Assembly: GCA_038326615.1 (NCBI GenBank)
Contig: JBBQKF010000007.1
Span: forward strand, 1 to 62,725
Origin: JBBQKF01 sp038326615
GTDB taxonomy: Bacteria; Bacillota; Clostridia; Saccharofermentanales; UBA5734
DNA length: 62,725 nucleotides
Direction of reading: 5' to 3'
How positions within the stretch are numbered: the stretch's first letter is position 1; each line of letters starts with the position of its first letter. Positions 24,126-33,586 of this stretch are shown piece after piece. A model generated the notes under the pieces. The model worked only from the letters and a program-made list of their open reading frames with translations. It made no database searches and had not been told where the DNA came from. The translations under genes and the position numbers were made by a program.

Positions 24126-26336
24126 AACGAATTTATCGAGGCTTTTTATTGCTGCTGGAATATTTGCATAGACGGGGATGCCTTGTTCTTCGAGATACGC
24201 CACCAAGTGCTGGTAGTGACTTCCTGAATTTACAGAAACGACCAGAGGTTTTGTTGTTTTATTCGCAATTTCCGCTAGTAACACTACTAAAGAATCTGGG
24301 TCAAGATAATCACTTTCGATTGTTTTAAGATTCTGGATGTGAGGGACTATTGCAACGAATATGCAGTCAACATTTTCATCGGCGATAACTGCCTCAACAA
24401 AATTTGCAAATTGCACATCGCCTGTCATTGGTGTAACATCAAGAAACGAGGTGTTTACATCAACAAGACCGTGAGTATTAAGCTCGCGTATCCTGTCAAC
24501 TGTTTTTGCAGAAAGTTTTGTTTGCTCAAGATAATTTAGAGTGTCGGCTCCCATTGTGGCGTCAAGTCCTGCGTTTACTACACCAGCAACTCTTTTGCCA
24601 GATGCGGTTTTGCCACTTAGCATTGCAAATGCCTTAGTGAAATTATAGAAATCATCAAGTTCTTCGGTGAGTACACACTTTGATTGTTCGCACGCTGCCT
24701 TAAAAACATCATAACTTCCGGACATAGATGCTGTATGAGAAGCGGCAGCTTTGGCGCCTGCTTCAGTACGCCCTGATTTGTATACAATAATTGGCTTTTT
24801 GCTTTTTGATGCAATATTAAAGAATTGACGCCCTTCACCGGGGTTTATACCTTCCATATATAGAGCCATTACGTCGATTGCAGGATCGTTTTCGAAATAT
24901 GCCATTAAATCAGGGATGTTAACATCAGATTTATTACCAAAGCTTACGATGGTACGAACAATCCTGGAGTGCTGTGCTCTTTCGATTATAGTAATTCCCA
25001 TTGCACCACTCTGAGTGAAAAGAGCAGTGTTACTCTTTGGTGTGTATGGAATTTGAAGGCGGCTTTCATCAATAAATAAAGTGTTTACACCTAAATTATT
25101 GTCATCAGAAGCCTGGAAAACGCCCATACAATTAGGTCCAATAAGTCTTATGCCTTTTTTTCTTGAAGATGTCGCATTAAGAAATGCAGAATAATTTATT
25201 TCGGGCGGTATTCCTGAAATAAGGATTACCGCTTTATCTTCTGGCACTGAACTCAGAAATTTTAAAGTGTTTTTAGCTGGAGCTGCATATACAACAAGAT
25301 CATAGTTTTCTGGAATTTCAGATAATTCCGTGTAAAGGTTGAAGTCCTTTCCTGAAATTTTCGCGGTTCCTCCTTTAGGATTTACACAGTAAAGGTCAGT
25401 TCTGTCCATATCCATAAACAATGTGACAATAACTCGTGCCATTGAATACTTTTCTGCAACAGATGATACACCAAGAATTGCAATTCCTTTTGGCTTGAAA
25501 AATGAGTCAAGATTTGCGATGTTAGCGCTTGTACTGCAATCGATATAATTGTCTGACTCATCAAACTGAGCATATCCATCTATCGCAATAAACCTGCCAT
25601 CTTCAGAAAATACTAATGGATTAACATCAAGAACTTTCAGATGAAAACGAGGATTTCTCTCAGACATGAAAGAGTAGTGATGGCCAAGAAAACTTATAGA
25701 CGACAATGCTTGTGCTAGCTTGTCAAGGTATTCTGGATGCCCCGCCTCTTCATATTTATGTCGAATTTTAATTTCGTGTGTTATTTTCCGTGCGTCTTCG
25801 TATGAAATAGGTGCAATACAAAGATTCGCGGCGTCATAATATTTTGCAAAAAATTCAGCATCATCCCCACCTTTTGTTAGAGTAACAACAGCACCGAAGG
25901 ACAAATCTTCCTTTAATCCTATCATGATTTCATTTCCGAGTGCTTGCGTAAATTTGACAAATTCAATTATTAAAAATCCATCAATTTGTGGTTTCTCTCC
26001 ATCGGCAAAATGTGAGAGAACTTCATCTTTCATATTTGCCAAAACAAATTTAATGAAAAGCGGGTCGAGATTTGTTACTTTCTTAACACCACCATACCGC
26101 TGATTATGTGCCATATCTCTTGAAACGGTCTTAAGCATTAGTGCGGGTGCCGCTGAAAACTGAGAAATCAATCCAGGGGTGACTTCACTTAGGTCCTTAA
26201 TGAATATACAACGTGGAACATCTATATTAATTGCTGCTAAAATTCCATAAACTTCATGTTCATAAAGAGTTGTTCTATTTTCTTGAAAAGTGTTTGATAA
26301 AATATTGTCTATCTGTACAAATGATTCTGAATTCAT
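24090..26336 (-). CDS. ADP-forming acyl-CoA synthetase (acetate-CoA ligase family), beta-alpha fused
   Basis: 748 residues from the ATG at 26336 with ribosome site GGAGGT. It makes ATP from acyl-CoA, ADP and phosphate. Domain order: ATP-grasp (1-235; LKTVSRDMAHNQRYGGV, FLIIEFVKF), CoA-binding Rossmann fold (280-385; GIAILGVSSVAEKYSMAR), succinyl-CoA ligase-like domains (390-740; LIGPNCMGVF, and KSGRTEAGAKAAASHT with the phospho-His region). Most fused forms have the ATP-grasp domain last, so this order is the reverse. The last 11 residues (EHSGDGSVVFA) are encoded by the palindromic repeat g. It could yield ATP from acyl-CoA produced by the oxidoreductase at 60-62 kb. Confidence 0.9.
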   Translation of the reverse strand: MNSESFVQIDNILSNTFQENRTTLYEHEVYGILAAINIDVPRCIFIKDLSEVTPGLISQFSAAPALMLKTVSRDMAHNQRYGGVKKVTNLDPLFIKFVLANMKDEVLSHFADGEKPQIDGFLIIEFVKFTQALGNEIMIGLKEDLSFGAVVTLTKGGDDAEFFAKYYDAANLCIAPISYEDARKITHEIKIRHKYEEAGHPEYLDKLAQALSSISFLGHHYSFMSERNPRFHLKVLDVNPLVFSEDGRFIAIDGYAQFDESDNYIDCSTSANIANLDSFFKPKGIAILGVSSVAEKYSMARVIVTLFMDMDRTDLYCVNPKGGTAKISGKDFNLYTELSEIPENYDLVVYAAPAKNTLKFLSSVPEDKAVILISGIPPEINYSAFLNATSSRKKGIRLIGPNCMGVFQASDDNNLGVNTLFIDESRLQIPYTPKSNTALFTQSGAMGITIIERAQHSRIVRTIVSFGNKSDVNIPDLMAYFENDPAIDVMALYMEGINPGEGRQFFNIASKSKKPIIVYKSGRTEAGAKAAASHTASMSGSYDVFKAACEQSKCVLTEELDDFYNFTKAFAMLSGKTASGKRVAGVVNAGLDATMGADTLNYLEQTKLSAKTVDRIRELNTHGLVDVNTSFLDVTPMTGDVQFANFVEAVIADENVDCIFVAIVPHIQNLKTIESDYLDPDSLVVLLAEIANKTTKPLVVSVNSGSHYQHLVAYLEEQGIPVYANIPAAIKSLDKFVEHSGDGSVVFA

Positions 26337-26875
26337 AGAGTACCTCCGCAAATTTTTGTTGCTTAAATTATAACATATTTATAAATGTGAAAGATGAAAA
26401 TTAATTATTATAAATAGATAATTATCAGACACTTTTTTAAATTAACACTTTTTTAAATTTTTCTTCTAGTTGATTAATTATTAGCTAATGCTTGAATGTT
26501 ATTCCCTGAGAATTTGATGCTATTATTTCTTGTCTTAATACGTCAAAAGAACACTACTTTAAACGAAACCCAGCAAATTCGTAAACTCTAATAATTGTTT
26601 TCTCGCCGTTTTTGACAATCTTTTGTTATCAACAATTAGACATATGCATAAAACGAGAAAAACGATGTATAAATTATGTATAAAAAGAAAAAATTGAAAT
26701 ATTTTGCAATTTAAGTTGCAGATTTGCTTAAATTGAGATATATTATATACAAATTCAAATTTCGATGACGATTTTGGGTTTATTTAGTAAAAGTGTTAAC
26801 TAGAAATTATATCATTTTATCTGGGAAGTATTTTTAAAAACATTAAACAAAAATTCAAATGAGGAGATTAAAAAA
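26337..26875. other. AT-rich intergenic region between divergent genes
   Basis: About 540 bp without an open reading frame. It must hold promoters for both flanking genes; several TATAAT-like boxes exist but none is decisive. No riboswitch recognised. Confidence 0.4.
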
Positions 26876-27673
26876 ATGAAGAAATTTGCAGCAATTACAC
26901 TTAGCATGATTTTACTTGTTTCAGTTTTCACTTCATGCGCAAAAACAGATGAAAAAACATTGAAAGTGGGTATTGACGATAGTTATCCACCAATGGAATT
27001 CAAAGACGAATCAAGCAAAACGGTTGGATTTGATATCGATCTTGCAACAGAAATAGCAAAAAAGATGGACATGAAGATTGAATTTGTTTCAACAGCATGG
27101 GATGGAATTTCCCAGGCATTAAATACAGATAAATTTGATTGTATAATTTCATCAGTAAGTATAACACCTAAAAGACTTAATGAATTTCTTTTCACAAAAC
27201 CTTATATCGCAAACTCTCAGATGATAGTTGTGAAGCCAAATGATAATTCAATTATGAAACCAGAAGACCTTGCAGGAAAGAAAGTTGGTTGTCAGCTTTC
27301 GACGACCTCCAATGAATCTGCAGATAAACTTCAAGCAAAGGGCGTTAAATTTAGAGAATTTAAAACATACGACCAGATAATTCAGCCATTTTCAGACATG
27401 AAAGCTGGAAGAATTGATGCAATAATTGTTGATGAAGTTGTTGGACAATATTACATTGGTAAAGACACAGCTAACTTTAAAGCTGCTTCAGCAAAACTTA
27501 CAAACGAGCCTATTGGTGTTTGCATAAAACAAGGCAATACTGATTTACAGACAAAAATTCAAAAGGCAATTGATGATATGATTGCTGACGGAACAATGAA
27601 GACAATATCAATGAAATGGTTTAATGCGGACTTAACAAGCAATATTGATACTGTTCTTAAAGAAATGAATTAA
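26876..27673 (+). CDS. Polar amino acid ABC transporter, substrate-binding lipoprotein
   Basis: 265 residues. The signal sequence ends in a lipobox (VFTSC; Cys near residue 22), so the mature protein is anchored to the outer face of the membrane. The body is a cluster-3 solute-binding protein (SBP_bac_3): KVGIDDSYPPMEFKDE, GFDIDLATEIAKKM, DCIISSVSITPKR, and the C-terminal lobe. It delivers polar amino acids to the permease and ATPase encoded next. Ribosome site GAGGAG. A hairpin terminator separates it from the permease, which would keep the binding protein in excess. Confidence 0.92.
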   Translation: MKKFAAITLSMILLVSVFTSCAKTDEKTLKVGIDDSYPPMEFKDESSKTVGFDIDLATEIAKKMDMKIEFVSTAWDGISQALNTDKFDCIISSVSITPKRLNEFLFTKPYIANSQMIVVKPNDNSIMKPEDLAGKKVGCQLSTTSNESADKLQAKGVKFREFKTYDQIIQPFSDMKAGRIDAIIVDEVVGQYYIGKDTANFKAASAKLTNEPIGVCIKQGNTDLQTKIQKAIDDMIADGTMKTISMKWFNADLTSNIDTVLKEMN

Positions 27674-27688
27674 TTATAATTAATAAAT

Positions 27689-27735
27689 CGGATTGATGAG
27701 ACGGAGTAATTTCTGTCTCATCATTTTAATTTTAA
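27689..27735 (+). terminator. Hairpin between binding-protein and permease genes
   Basis: TGATGAGAC (27694-27702) and GTCTCATCA (27715-27723) form a perfect nine-pair stem followed by TTTTAATTTTAAT; an outer CGGAT/ATCCG pair encloses it. Probably a partial terminator that lowers expression of the membrane genes. Confidence 0.7.
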
Positions 27736-27759
27736 TCCGATAACAAGGAGTAAAATATC

Positions 27760-28410
27760 TTGGATATTCAAACACTTTTAAAGGCTTTACCGGCTTTTTT
27801 GCTAGGGACTCAAAGAACGATTACATTAACACTCGTAGCGGTGTTCTTCGGATTGATACTTGGTCTGATTCTTGCATTAGCAAGGCTTTCTAAAGTAGGT
27901 TTTTTTAATTATTTTGCTAAATTTTACATATGGCTGTTCCGTGGAACTCCTCTATTGCTTCAAATATTTTTCATATACTATGCTTTGCCAACATTTACTC
28001 CTATTGGAATTCCTCAGTATCCGGCTGCATTTATCGCGCTTAGTTTGAATTCCGGTGCTTATCTTGCCGAAATCATCCGAGCAGCAATTCAATCGATTGA
28101 TAAAGGTCAGATGGAAGCATCAAAAGCCCTCGGAATGAGTTATGGACAAGCTATGAAACGCATAGTAATTCCACAGTCATATCGCCGTCTTATCCCACCA
28201 GTAGGAAATGAAATTATTGCATTATTAAAAGATTCTTCACTTGTTTCTGTTATCGCAATAACTGAACTGATGAGAACAACAACTATAATGGCAAACTCAT
28301 CAGGACTTGCCATATATTACTTGCCGAGTGCTGTTTTGTATCTGACAATAACGTCATTGTTTACATTTGTGTTTGCAAAGCTTGAGAAGAGGTATTCGAT
28401 TTATGAGTAA
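27760..28410 (+). CDS. Polar amino acid ABC transporter permease
   Basis: 216 residues, starting with TTG at 27760 behind ribosome site AAGGAG. Five membrane helices; the N-terminal LLKALPAFLLGTQRTITLTL and FYIWLFRGTPLLLQIFFIYY are typical of the HisM/GlnP family, and the EAA loop (MEASKALGMSYGQAMKRIVI) docks the ATPase. It forms the channel for amino acids delivered by the lipoprotein upstream. Its stop overlaps the start of the ATPase gene by eight bases. Confidence 0.92.
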   Translation: MDIQTLLKALPAFLLGTQRTITLTLVAVFFGLILGLILALARLSKVGFFNYFAKFYIWLFRGTPLLLQIFFIYYALPTFTPIGIPQYPAAFIALSLNSGAYLAEIIRAAIQSIDKGQMEASKALGMSYGQAMKRIVIPQSYRRLIPPVGNEIIALLKDSSLVSVIAITELMRTTTIMANSSGLAIYYLPSAVLYLTITSLFTFVFAKLEKRYSIYE

Positions 28411-29182
28411 TGGTAGTGATGTTATGATTCAATTGAAAAATGTCAGCAAACACTTTGGTAAACTCGAAGTGCTAAAAAATATTGATCTTGAAGTTTCTAG
28501 GGGAGAAGTTCTTTGTATAATCGGACCTAGTGGTTCGGGTAAAAGTACACTTTTGAGATGTTTAAATCATCTTGAACGCATTACTGAAGGTGAAACAATA
28601 ATTGATGGAGAGCTAATTGATGAGAAAGTAAAGGGAAGAGATAGCCTTAAAATTTCACCTAAGAAAGTGGCTTCAGTATGTGCCGAGCTTGGGATGGTGT
28701 TTCAAAGATTTAATCTATTTCCTCATCTTACGGTTTTACAAAACATTATCGAAGCTCCGATGACGGTAAGAAAAGTTTCTAAGGAAACTGCTATTGAAGA
28801 AGCAGTTCTGCTTTTGCAAAAGGTTGGATTAGAAGATAAAAGTGATGAATATCCTTCAAGGCTTTCTGGTGGACAGCAACAGCGTGTTGCAATAGCAAGA
28901 GCACTAGCGATGAAACCTAAAATTATGCTTTTTGATGAACCTACTTCAGCACTCGACCCGGAACTTGTTGGAGAAGTTTTGGAAGTTATGAAGGTTCTTG
29001 CAAGAGATGGAATGACCATGATTGTCGTAACTCACGAAATGAATTTTGCTAAAGAAGTTGCAAACCGTGTTATTTTCATGGATAAAGGTGAAATACTTGA
29101 AGATACAAATCCTGAAGAGATGTTTTCAAATCCTAAACACGAAAGAACTAGAGCTTTTTTGCAAAAAATTATTACGCAGTAG
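28403..29182 (+). CDS. Polar amino acid ABC transporter ATPase
   Basis: 259 residues from the ATG at 28403, which overlaps the permease stop and has ribosome site GAAGAGG. Walker A GPSGSGKST, Q-loop VFQRFNLFPHLT, signature LSGGQQQRVAIARAL, Walker B IMLFDEPTSALD and switch His in VVTHEMNFA are all intact. It resembles GlnQ/HisP-type ATPases. An insertion of about 18 residues (IDEKVKGRDSLKISPKKVAS) before the Q-loop is slightly longer than usual. With the two preceding genes it forms a complete importer. Confidence 0.94.
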   Translation: MSNGSDVMIQLKNVSKHFGKLEVLKNIDLEVSRGEVLCIIGPSGSGKSTLLRCLNHLERITEGETIIDGELIDEKVKGRDSLKISPKKVASVCAELGMVFQRFNLFPHLTVLQNIIEAPMTVRKVSKETAIEEAVLLLQKVGLEDKSDEYPSRLSGGQQQRVAIARALAMKPKIMLFDEPTSALDPELVGEVLEVMKVLARDGMTMIVVTHEMNFAKEVANRVIFMDKGEILEDTNPEEMFSNPKHERTRAFLQKIITQ

Positions 29183-29342
29183 GGCAGTGACTTGCGAGAT
29201 GCTGATAAAAATAATGACTGATAAATAGCAATTGAAAAAGATTAGCTTGATATCGGCCAATTTTTGTATTTGTGGGTGTAATAATATTTCCTTTTTACTA
29301 TTTTCCTATTGTAGTGCTTTTTCAAAGTGATATAATGAAAAC

Positions 29343-29515
29343 ATAGTAAAGAAGTAAGTTAAAAAGTAAGTAAGGAAGTTAATAAGTAAATAAGTAAATA
29401 AGTAAATAAGTAAATAAGTAAATAAGTAAATAAGTAAATAGGTAAATAAGTAAATAAGTAAATAGGTAAATAAGTAAATAGGTAAATAAGTAAATAGGTA
29501 AATAAGTAAGTAATT
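29343..29515. repeat. Octamer tandem array
   Basis: About 18-20 copies of AAGTAAAT, with some AGGTAAAT variants in the second half, preceded by diverged AAGTAAG units. Period 8 bp, not coding. Copy number is likely variable by slippage. Confidence 0.92.
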
Positions 29516-29532
29516 TATTAATTCGAAAAGTT

Positions 29533-29699
29533 GGTTCGGGTGTCAAAAGCATGATTTTTATTTATTGTGATTAGTCAGATTTTGCTCGATGATGACTTAA
29601 GAAGATTTCAAATGCCAGATTGCTTGTAATGGCCAATATTTGGCGATTACATCAACATTTATCACCTATCACTACTTTGTTGCTTTTGACACCCGAACC
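29533..29699. mobile_element. MITE-like element with 19-bp terminal inverted repeats
   Basis: GGTTCGGGTGTCAAAAGCA (29533-29551) is the perfect reverse complement of TGCTTTTGACACCCGAACC (29681-29699). The 167-bp element is flanked directly by AAAGTT on both sides (29527-29532 and 29700-29705), a 6-bp target duplication. It has no open reading frame. The inner GGGTGTCAA of its ends is shared with palindrome a at 7353. Confidence 0.85.
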
Positions 29700-29815
29700 A
29701 AAGTTGTGATTCGTAAAAACTTAAAAATGTTTGTAAATGCTTTGATTTCTGATTATTGAGGCTAAAATACTATTAATTGATAGTAAATTTAGAAATTTAT
29801 CAGGAGGTATAACTT

Positions 29816-32434
29816 ATGTTTTGCACAAGCTGCGGGAAACAACTTCCAGACGATTCAAAATTTTGCACTGGATGTGGTGCATTATTAAACCAGACGAAGA
29901 GTCAGAACCAACAAGAAACAAATGTACCTGTGCAACAGAGTCAGCAACCTGTTAGTTATCAGCCTGTGCAACAGAGTCAGCAACCTGTTAGTTATCAGCC
30001 TGTGCAGCAGTATCAGCAACCTGTTAGTTATCAGCCTGTGCAGCAGAGTCAGCAACCTGTTAGTTATCAGCCTGTGCAGCAGTATCAACGGCCTGACAAT
30101 ATGCCACGAACCACTCTTGAACTAATTAAATATATAGGAAAGAAAATTCCTGAGCGAGTTCTTAAGGCTCTTCCAATGACTATTATTATTGGGGTAGTTA
30201 GTTGGCTTGTTCATACAGTTTTATTGGTTTATACAAATCAAGGATTTAACCCCGATACATGGCTTGGCAAGAATTTTCTTAATGTTAAGGGCAGTTTAAT
30301 AAGCTCAACTCTCTTGTGGACAATGGTTGGAGCTATGATTCCGGTTATAATTTCTTTTTTTGCACGTGGTGGAAATCCAGTTAAGTCGATTGTTGCAATT
30401 GGCAAAATGCCAAATAGTATTGTTAAGAAAAATAAGGAATCAAACAATACGTTTTTACCACTCATACTAATTTCCTGCGGAATAGTACTTCTATTTGATA
30501 AATTGTTATCAGGTGTTGCAGGCCTTGTGGGTGGAGGAATTATGATAAGTTCTGTAATTGCCTTTGCCACAGGCAGAGGAAGTATTTTTGTTACAATTTT
30601 CAGAATGATTTTTACCGATGTTCAACTCTTTGTTCTTAAAAAACAAAAAAGAAAACTTGATAATGATAGCATTTATATGATTATAGGGTCCTCGGGGCTT
30701 GCTCTGATTTTATTTGGTTTAATTGAAGCATCAACAATATTCCCATTTATTTTTGGGAAATTAGCCCTTCTTATTCCTTTTATGGCAGGTTTTTGGGGAA
30801 TCCTCCTTGCAATAATTAGTTTCATTCTTGGGTCTGTATGGATTGTTTTAATTATTTTAGGTGTTATTTTGATGACAAAAACAAGAAGGGTTCCTAAACA
30901 ATTCTTGTTTTTTGCAGGTTTAATGCTTGCGGTGTTTGTTGCTGACCAAATATTTGGAATTAAAATATTTGCTGATGATGGTGGATGGGCAGAAGCTGGT
31001 GGAACATTAGGTGGATGGATTACAAGTCAGGGATTTGGACCAGCTGTTTTAAGCGGATTGCCACCTGCGATTGGCGGTCTTACGGGATCATATATATCTG
31101 GTATTGTAACCGGCATTTCAGGCGGAATAGGAAATGTTGATATTCCCGGTGGTGACAGTGACACTGGAGAAAATGGAAATCCTACTGTAAAAACAGATCC
31201 GGATGGAACTGGCACAGAAGTTGGACCGGATGGAACAACAACCGTAACAGCCCTAGATGGATATATTACAGTAACAAGTCCAGATGGAACAATTTCATCA
31301 ACGGACCCAAATGGTGACACTACGATACAAAACCCTGATGGAACAATAATTTATCCTGAAGGCACAATAACTGTAAATAATCCAGACGGATCTGTAACCA
31401 ATAGATTACCGGATGGCTCTGTTGTAACAGTAAATCCTGATGGCTCAAAAACTGCAACACTTCCAGATGGAACAACGGCAACGAAATCTCCTGATGGAAC
31501 ACAGACGATTTATAATCCTGATGGAAGTATGACTGTTGTTAATCCAGACGGTAGCGGTTATCAGACAAATGCAGATGGTACGACAACTACTCTTAATCCT
31601 GATGGATCTCAAACTGTATCTAATACTGATGGTACAACAACAACAATAAATCCAGATGGACAAATGACTGTCAACGAAACAGATGGATCTTCAAAGACAT
31701 ATGATGCAAATAATAATTTAATATCTAAGACGCTCCCGGATGGTACAACTGGAACATATGGTGCTGATGGTGAACTTAATGGAGGAACTTTTCGTGATGG
31801 TACACCAATAACGGTTGATCCTGATGGCACAATGTCTATTACGTCAAAAGATGGTACCACTGTGAATATTCACACTGATGGTACTGCAGATGGAAGTCTT
31901 CCCGATGGAACAAAAATTAAAGTTGACAAGGACGGCATTGTGGATGCTGACCTTCCTGATGGTGACAAAGTAACAATTGGGCCTGACGGAGAAGTATTAG
32001 GTGGTAATTTCACCTTGCCAGATGGAAGAAATGTAAATATTGACCCTAACACAGGTGTTACTACAATTACCAAAGGAAATGAAACAGCAACTGTTAATCC
32101 TGACGGAAGCGCTACATATAACGGACCGGATGGAAGTGCAAACGTTGGCACAGATGGTTCATATAACGAAACAAACTCAGATGGTTCTAAAGCAACAGCA
32201 AATCCTGATGGAAGTAATGATGCTGTGACATCAAATGGAACAAAGATACATGCAAATCCTGATGGTTCAGGAACTGCAACACAACCTGACGGAACAGTCT
32301 GGACGGCGCACCCAGACGGTACAACAACAATAGTAAAAACCGATGGAACAACTGTCAATGTTCAAAAAGATGGTACCATGAATGTTAAATATCCTGATGG
32401 CAAAACGGAAACAATACAACCTGGAAGCAAATAG
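29816..32434 (+). CDS. Zinc-ribbon membrane protein with a nonapeptide DG-repeat tail
   Basis: 872 residues. Order: N-terminal zinc ribbon (CTSCGKQLPDDSKFCTGCG, 3-21); a Q-rich tract of four to five 12-residue repeats (QQSQQPVSYQPV, 38-92; 36-bp repeats in DNA); six or so membrane helices (about 115-400); a Gly-rich link; then from about residue 460 to the end some 45 repeats of nine residues with consensus DGTxTxxNP. Such DG repeats resemble the G-box of TCP10/CPAP proteins, an open single-layer beta sheet, an analogy from memory. The tail is probably outside the membrane. Ribosome site AGGAGGT. It is followed after 17 bp by a small helical protein. Function unknown. Confidence 0.75.
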   Translation: MFCTSCGKQLPDDSKFCTGCGALLNQTKSQNQQETNVPVQQSQQPVSYQPVQQSQQPVSYQPVQQYQQPVSYQPVQQSQQPVSYQPVQQYQRPDNMPRTTLELIKYIGKKIPERVLKALPMTIIIGVVSWLVHTVLLVYTNQGFNPDTWLGKNFLNVKGSLISSTLLWTMVGAMIPVIISFFARGGNPVKSIVAIGKMPNSIVKKNKESNNTFLPLILISCGIVLLFDKLLSGVAGLVGGGIMISSVIAFATGRGSIFVTIFRMIFTDVQLFVLKKQKRKLDNDSIYMIIGSSGLALILFGLIEASTIFPFIFGKLALLIPFMAGFWGILLAIISFILGSVWIVLIILGVILMTKTRRVPKQFLFFAGLMLAVFVADQIFGIKIFADDGGWAEAGGTLGGWITSQGFGPAVLSGLPPAIGGLTGSYISGIVTGISGGIGNVDIPGGDSDTGENGNPTVKTDPDGTGTEVGPDGTTTVTALDGYITVTSPDGTISSTDPNGDTTIQNPDGTIIYPEGTITVNNPDGSVTNRLPDGSVVTVNPDGSKTATLPDGTTATKSPDGTQTIYNPDGSMTVVNPDGSGYQTNADGTTTTLNPDGSQTVSNTDGTTTTINPDGQMTVNETDGSSKTYDANNNLISKTLPDGTTGTYGADGELNGGTFRDGTPITVDPDGTMSITSKDGTTVNIHTDGTADGSLPDGTKIKVDKDGIVDADLPDGDKVTIGPDGEVLGGNFTLPDGRNVNIDPNTGVTTITKGNETATVNPDGSATYNGPDGSANVGTDGSYNETNSDGSKATANPDGSNDAVTSNGTKIHANPDGSGTATQPDGTVWTAHPDGTTTIVKTDGTTVNVQKDGTMNVKYPDGKTETIQPGSK

Positions 32435-32451
32435 GTTTGGAGGAATTCAAA

Positions 32452-32724
32452 ATGTACGAAGAATATTTAGAATATGATTCCATGGCAAAAGAAATTCGTG
32501 AGGCAATGAATATTTTAAATGAGCACACCAACAATCAGAAAAATAAAATTAGTGAGTTTTATTCTGCGACCCCTCAAGTTTTAGAAAAAACAGACAGCAT
32601 CAGACAGAATATGCAAATACTTAAAAGTGCTGATGCAATTCAAAAAACAACAAAAGTTGAAAATCGTGGCGAAATTAATCAGGTAAAGAACACAAAACCA
32701 CTAAAAAGCGTCAGATATATATGA
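32452..32724 (+). CDS. Small helical hypothetical protein
   Basis: 90 residues from the ATG at 32452, with ribosome site GGAGG (32439-32443), 17 bp after the DG-repeat gene, so almost surely co-transcribed. Residues 10-70 are predicted coiled-coil or amphipathic helix (SMAKEIREAMNILNEHTNNQ), hydrophilic, without membrane segment. No family recognised. Given its position it may be a partner of the DG-repeat membrane protein; that is inference from spacing only. Confidence 0.6.
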   Translation: MYEEYLEYDSMAKEIREAMNILNEHTNNQKNKISEFYSATPQVLEKTDSIRQNMQILKSADAIQKTTKVENRGEINQVKNTKPLKSVRYI

Positions 32725-32864
32725 AAAAATAGATAAATGTAATTGTTAAAGCTTATACTTCAAGGATTAATTTCTATAAATCTATATAGTTTAAACCTAG
32801 TTTAAAATATTGTAGAAGGTTATATAAAAAATTATATCTTAATAGACCTAAACACTTTAGACTA

Positions 32865-33404
32865 TTAGATAGAAGAAAAATGGTGCATTCTTTTCGATAC
32901 TGCTCTAAACAATAAAAACATTGCAACAGAAACTATCAATCCTTCAACGAGGAGCATTGTTGAATACAAAGAATAATTCCCTTTAAAAACATTTAGCATA
33001 ATAGTGTTCATCTTTGTTGCAAAAACTGCGTCTGTTAGAATTATAGCAATCCAAAATGATAAGCTTGTTGCTACAGTTAATATAAGTACAGATAATACAG
33101 ATTTTACTTTTTTGTTGCTTAGAAATACCAGTAAAATCGAAATTGCACAGTAGAAAAATATGAAAAACAATTGAAGATAAAAAAAGAAAAAGCAAATAAG
33201 AATAACACAAATAAGAATTGTAATTATTTCCATTTTGCGAAGTTTTAGAGAAACCAAAGATAGCGCTAGGGGAACGAGCAAGGCATTTAGAATATTTGTG
33301 ACGCCTTTAAACAATGTAAAAGAAACAATTACTAATGCTACTGCAAGAGCTCCGAACGTTATGCTTTTTGTATGAACATTTTTTAAGTTGAAATTTAATG
33401 TCAT
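32865..33404 (-). CDS. Hypothetical integral membrane protein
   Basis: 179 residues with five to six hydrophobic helices; the second half of the chain has very long uncharged runs (ILICFFFFYLQLFFIFFYCA). The layout recalls small S-component-like or DUF-type membrane proteins, but no motif decides. Ribosome site AGGAGG lies just before the ATG. It is convergent with the small helical protein and lies downstream of the diguanylate cyclase gene on the same strand with about 180 bp between. Confidence 0.6.
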   Translation of the reverse strand: MTLNFNLKNVHTKSITFGALAVALVIVSFTLFKGVTNILNALLVPLALSLVSLKLRKMEIITILICVILICFFFFYLQLFFIFFYCAISILLVFLSNKKVKSVLSVLILTVATSLSFWIAIILTDAVFATKMNTIMLNVFKGNYSLYSTMLLVEGLIVSVAMFLLFRAVSKRMHHFSSI

Positions 33405-33586
33405 AAAAACGCTTCTTCCTCCTAGTTCCTCGTAACATCTAAATATTATAGATAATGACCGCTTATTATCCGCAGTGTTTTGTTGTCTTTAAATATCAAA
33501 ATTTTAGATGATTTTAATTCGCTGTTCCACAGTGCAATTTCCTGTTCTGCTGACTCGAAAAAATTAATAAGACTTAGTCCATTAAA

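Noticed and set aside
24011..24328. Plus-strand frames over the end of the acyl-CoA synthetase gene
   Set aside because: They overlap a well-supported gene and consist largely of palindromic repeat sequence.
29922..30125. Open frames on both strands in the Q-rich repeat tract
   Set aside because: Both come from the 36-bp DNA repeats of the coding sequence.
31870..32358. Minus-strand open frame of 162 codons
   Set aside because: It is the mirror of the DG-repeat region; its Pro/Ser/Val-rich reading is caused by the repeat and there is no ribosome site.
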